A DNA stretch of 27,842 nt, taken from positions 1-27,842 of IMG/VR virus record IMGVR_UViG_3300021368_002180. The stretch is one strand, 5' to 3'. Within the stretch, counting starts at the first letter, position 1; the number at the start of each line of letters is the position of its first letter. Source of the stretch: a virus. A program made the position numbers and the translations under genes. A model generated the notes under the pieces. The model was not told where the DNA came from and did not search any database. It worked only from the letters and a program-made list of their open reading frames with translations. Positions 25,156-27,842 of the stretch are shown piece after piece.

Positions 25156-26328
25156 TTAGCTGAAGCTTACGTTACCGTTTGTGATAGCAACGTTAGCTAG
25201 ATAGTCAGCCGCGTTACCTAGTGACGAAGCTGTGTTTGATAGCTCAACATATCCGTAACGAGTCATAAATGATACGACTGGTTCGAATGATGTTGGATCT
25301 AGTACAACACCGCTTGACATTAGTGGGATGTATGGGCAATAGAACGCTGCCGCGTCTGATTCGCTTGATCCCTTGTAACCAACAATTACGTTTGCGCCGT
25401 CGCCAGCATATGTGTTTACGTACACTTTCATTGCATTGTTCAATGTACCAACCATTTTAGTGTTAGTTGGAGCTTCGAACGAACCTTCTGTTGTACGTGC
25501 AAATGCTGATGTTGTAGCAGACTGTAGAATTGTTAGCGCAAGTGGGCTAACAACTGCCCAGTTACCAGCGCCTCTACGTGTACGCTGAGCGATTAGGTTA
25601 GCCGCTCTGTTGATTTGAACTGCTAATGCCGCATGTTCGTCACCAACGAAAGTTGCTGTACCAGATACCGCTGCCTGGTCATATGTTTCTACTGCTGTAC
25701 CAGCAAGTGTATTTAGAGATGCTAGGACCTCTTGGTCGATCTCAGCAGTAATCTCTTGAGCCAAAGCGGCCATGATTTCTGCTTCTACATCGATACCATG
25801 CTGTGACTGTGCGTCCTGAGCTGACTCAAAAGTCCAACGTGCTGATAGCTTACGTGATTTAGCTTCAACAGTTTGCTTTAGAATCTGGATGCTTAGTCTG
25901 TTACCTGCTGAACCTTCACGAGCGGCAGTTGCTTCTGCTGTTCCGCCTGTTGCACCTGAATATGCTTCAGCAATTTTGAATGGTGAAAGTGCTTCTTCAC
26001 CTGCTACTGCACCGCTGGCGCCTGAGCCAACTGTATCTGAGTAGCGTACTCTTAGTGTGTGGATTTGACCCACTGGACCTGTCATCGGTTGTACACCAAC
26101 TAGCTCGTTTGCTATAACTGTTGGCATTACACGTCTGATAACGGGTAGGATAACACGATTAAGTGTTGCGACATTACCGGCAGATGTTGCGCCTGCTGTT
26201 GCAGTCTCTGACAAATACTTGCGAGTATTTTCAAGAGTAGCTGCCATTACAGATTTCTTTGTGCCTTGTAGGCCTTCAAGAAGTGCGCTTTTTGTATCTT
26301 GCCAGCGACTTTCTAGTAGTTCTGACAT
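25156..26328 (-). CDS. gp23: Major capsid protein gp23
   Basis: This is the shell protein of the T4-like head, HK97-type fold. The start MSELLESRWQ, ATLNRVILPVIRRVMPTVIA, GVQPMTGPVGQIHTLRVRY, the AEIDQEVL region, AQRTRRGAGNWAVVSP, FYCPYIPLMSS and the ending RYGYVELSNTASS are all typical of gp23 from T4-like marine phages. Length is 390 aa against 521 in T4, so T4's extra inserted domain is probably absent. LSE at residues 39-41 fits the gp21 cleavage pattern (L/I-x-E), giving a mature protein starting about residue 42. AAGGAGA lies upstream, 10 bp after gp22, and a strong terminator follows. The gene order 21-22-23 confirms the call. Confidence 0.96.
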   Translation of the reverse strand: MSELLESRWQDTKSALLEGLQGTKKSVMAATLENTRKYLSETATAGATSAGNVATLNRVILPVIRRVMPTVIANELVGVQPMTGPVGQIHTLRVRYSDTVGSGASGAVAGEEALSPFKIAEAYSGATGGTAEATAAREGSAGNRLSIQILKQTVEAKSRKLSARWTFESAQDAQSQHGIDVEAEIMAALAQEITAEIDQEVLASLNTLAGTAVETYDQAAVSGTATFVGDEHAALAVQINRAANLIAQRTRRGAGNWAVVSPLALTILQSATTSAFARTTEGSFEAPTNTKMVGTLNNAMKVYVNTYAGDGANVIVGYKGSSESDAAAFYCPYIPLMSSGVVLDPTSFEPVVSFMTRYGYVELSNTASSLGNAADYLANVAITNGNVSFS

Positions 26329-26338
26329 AATTATCTCC

Positions 26339-27430
26339 TTAATTTAAACCAGCAAGACGTCTAATGTCAATGACATTATCATCTGCTTTTGAACTAACGT
26401 TAGTTTTTTCTCGGTTGCCTGTTACTTCTGTGCCTTCTGTAATTACTGCCTTCTGCTTCGCTGGAGTTTTACCGTCGATAACTGCCGGTAGGTACTTATC
26501 AAACGCAGACTGTAGTCTGTCCGTTTGTACTGATTCCAGTAAATCTGTCATGATATCTCTTTGACCCTTGTTTAAAGGATCAATTAGTGATTCAATTTTT
26601 TGTTTGCGTTCAGCGATCTGTGCCATACGCTTGACTTCAGTATCTTTAGCTTCTGCTAAGTTCTTTGCTTTTACAGCAAATGCTTTTGCTTCTGCTAGTT
26701 GTTTGTCTTTTGCCGCTACAACCTTAATAAGTTTTGCAGTCTCTGACTTTTCATTCAGATGACTTGTTGCATACTCGGCTGCAAACGCTTCAAACATCTT
26801 ACGACCAAAATCATTTTTACGTGCTTCTTCAATATCTTCTTTCAATCCTTTAATTTCACCTTTGAGTGTGTTTTCAACGATTGTAGATACTTTATCGGCA
26901 CTTTTCGCAATGAAGCTTTGTTTAACTTCTGCAAATTTATTTTTAGCTTCTTTAATAAGTTTTACCTTAGTTTCAGCTAAATCTTTTTTGTCTTCGTGGA
27001 ACTCTGCAATTTCTTTTGCAAGTGCATCTACAATGAAGTTCTCAAGCATTGAAAATTTATTAGCCATTGCTTTTTGATCTTCATGTAGTTCAGAAACTTC
27101 TTTCTTTAGAGATTCCATTACAAAACCTTTAAGTAGGTTGGCATTTTCACGCTGTGCTACTGCATATTTTGCTTTGGCTTCTGCTAGTTGCTTACGGTCA
27201 TCCGCAAACTCTGCAATTTCTGACTCCAAACGCTCTGAAACCATAGCATCAATAGCTTCTACCATAGTAGATTTATCATGCTCATATTTCTTAGCAAATT
27301 CTTCGCGAAGTTCAGCAGTCACAGACTGCTTGTTCTCTTTGATCTTTGCTTCCCAAGCGTTTTCGATTTCGGCACGTACTTCTTCTGAAACTACATCATT
27401 TTCAAAAAGTGTTTTTAGTGCGTCCAACAT
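26339..27430 (-). CDS. gp22: Prohead core scaffolding protein gp22
   Basis: The protein of 363 aa is mostly charged coiled coil, rich in Lys, Glu and Ala, with no hydrophobic core domain. It has at least seven L/I-A-E tripeptides (four LAE, three IAE), the cleavage signal of the gp21 protease, as expected of a scaffold that is cut up during maturation. Internal repeats of the type EIAEFHEDKKDLAETK recur. The C-terminus ends IDIRRLAGLN. It is longer than T4 gp22 (269 aa). AAGGAG lies eight bases before the ATG. Its position between gp21 and gp23 matches T4. It forms the internal core on which gp23 assembles. Confidence 0.93.
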   Translation of the reverse strand: MLDALKTLFENDVVSEEVRAEIENAWEAKIKENKQSVTAELREEFAKKYEHDKSTMVEAIDAMVSERLESEIAEFADDRKQLAEAKAKYAVAQRENANLLKGFVMESLKKEVSELHEDQKAMANKFSMLENFIVDALAKEIAEFHEDKKDLAETKVKLIKEAKNKFAEVKQSFIAKSADKVSTIVENTLKGEIKGLKEDIEEARKNDFGRKMFEAFAAEYATSHLNEKSETAKLIKVVAAKDKQLAEAKAFAVKAKNLAEAKDTEVKRMAQIAERKQKIESLIDPLNKGQRDIMTDLLESVQTDRLQSAFDKYLPAVIDGKTPAKQKAVITEGTEVTGNREKTNVSSKADDNVIDIRRLAGLN

Positions 27431-27442
27431 ATTGTTCTCCTT

Positions 27443-27842
27443 CTATTGGAGTCTCGTGATTATATTAATCAGAGATTCTTTTAAGTACTTTTGTGCCTTT
27501 GTGTCATTTCTTGTTGCCTGTGCTAATTCGTAAGCCTTGTACCCTCCGCGGGCGTTCATTAAGTGTTCGTATATTGGCGTAGGGTACGCTCCTGGAGCAC
27601 TTGGTTGTGCAACAACGTCCACTGTAATAATTTCAAAATCAGAGACAGTATTACTACCGTCTTCTGAAACATTTCCACTACCTCTAGATGAGACACCTAG
27701 TTTCACACCGCTTTCTAGCATAGTGCGAACTAGGTTTCCCATTGGTGTTGGTAGAATTTTTAGTTTACCATAACCGTTTGCGCCATCCATCCAAGTTTCT
27801 TGAATCATATGACTTACACGGTCTAAGTTAATGTTAAGTCCT
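27443..27842 (-). CDS. gp21: Prohead protease gp21, C-terminal part (5' end beyond window)
   Basis: The frame is open through the right edge: codons before the ATG at 27808 read GLNINLDRVSHM, so that ATG is internal. The 132 visible residues contain GVSSRGSG, which carries the likely catalytic Ser of the T4 prohead protease family (MEROPS S77), and DFEIITVDVVAQPSAPGA, a conserved stretch near the active site. The catalytic His should lie outside the window. The enzyme cuts gp22 and the gp23 N-terminus after L/I-x-E during head maturation. The gp22 start follows after 12 bases, in the same operon. Confidence 0.92.
   Translation of the reverse strand, partial: GLNINLDRVSHMIQETWMDGANGYGKLKILPTPMGNLVRTMLESGVKLGVSSRGSGNVSEDGSNTVSDFEIITVDVVAQPSAPGAYPTPIYEHLMNARGGYKAYELAQATRNDTKAQKYLKESLINIITRLQ

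Noticed and set aside
27443-27808. Taking the ATG at 27808 as the start of gp21
   Set aside because: The frame continues open to the window edge with plausible gp21 residues, and the conserved N-terminal half of the protease would be missing.

Overview
The window looks like part of a T4-like marine myovirus genome, or a metagenomic contig from one. It is AT-rich throughout, and every gene I accept lies on the minus strand, so it reads right to left. The right end holds the head cassette in the T4 order: gp21 prohead protease (cut by the window edge), gp22 scaffold and gp23 major capsid protein. The AT-rich coding sequence and gp23's closeness to the exo-T4 (cyanophage/pelagiphage) type suggest an AT-rich marine host such as SAR11 or Prochlorococcus. 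That host assignment is inference; no host-diagnostic gene is present.

Layout in transcription order. (1) 27842-25156: gp21, gp22, gp23, closed by a strong terminator at 25108-25136. (2) 25107-24547: a 560-bp stretch without large genes. It holds a 28-codon ORF with a good ribosome site, a host-type extended -10 promoter, a 32-codon ORF inside a hairpin-rich region, a second strong terminator, a late-type promoter, and a structured leader. (3) 24546-22180: four small to medium virion-type proteins (129, 348, 114 and 177 aa). (4) 22151-14812: two paralogous fibre-like proteins of 1131 and 1265 aa. (5) 14801-14035: two small proteins (109 and 145 aa), stop-start coupled. (6) 14033-1: an 1859-aa protein, a 747-aa protein and a giant protein of at least 2058 aa that runs off the left edge.

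The theme is a head cassette followed by about 24 kb of modular, paralogous adhesion or tail-fibre-type proteins. Modules seen repeatedly are: about 50-residue W/Y/GDxVxYGGxxYxC repeats resembling carbohydrate-binding folds (seven copies in each of two proteins); a parallel beta-helix core shared by all the large proteins; beta-propellers with Asp-box-like blades; SDLELRANGTGK repeats; an LPxGTTAxRP module; and a short hydrophobic C-terminus. The 747-aa protein plus the giant protein together match the architecture of the single 1859-aa protein, so they look like a split, coupled version of it. The giant part has gained a roughly 520-residue duplicated block of helical repeats.

Regulation: four copies of an ATAAATAC motif sit upstream of genes as T4-type late promoters. 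Most other genes abut or overlap by 1 nt (TAATG). No tRNA, CRISPR array, insertion sequence or plus-strand gene was found.
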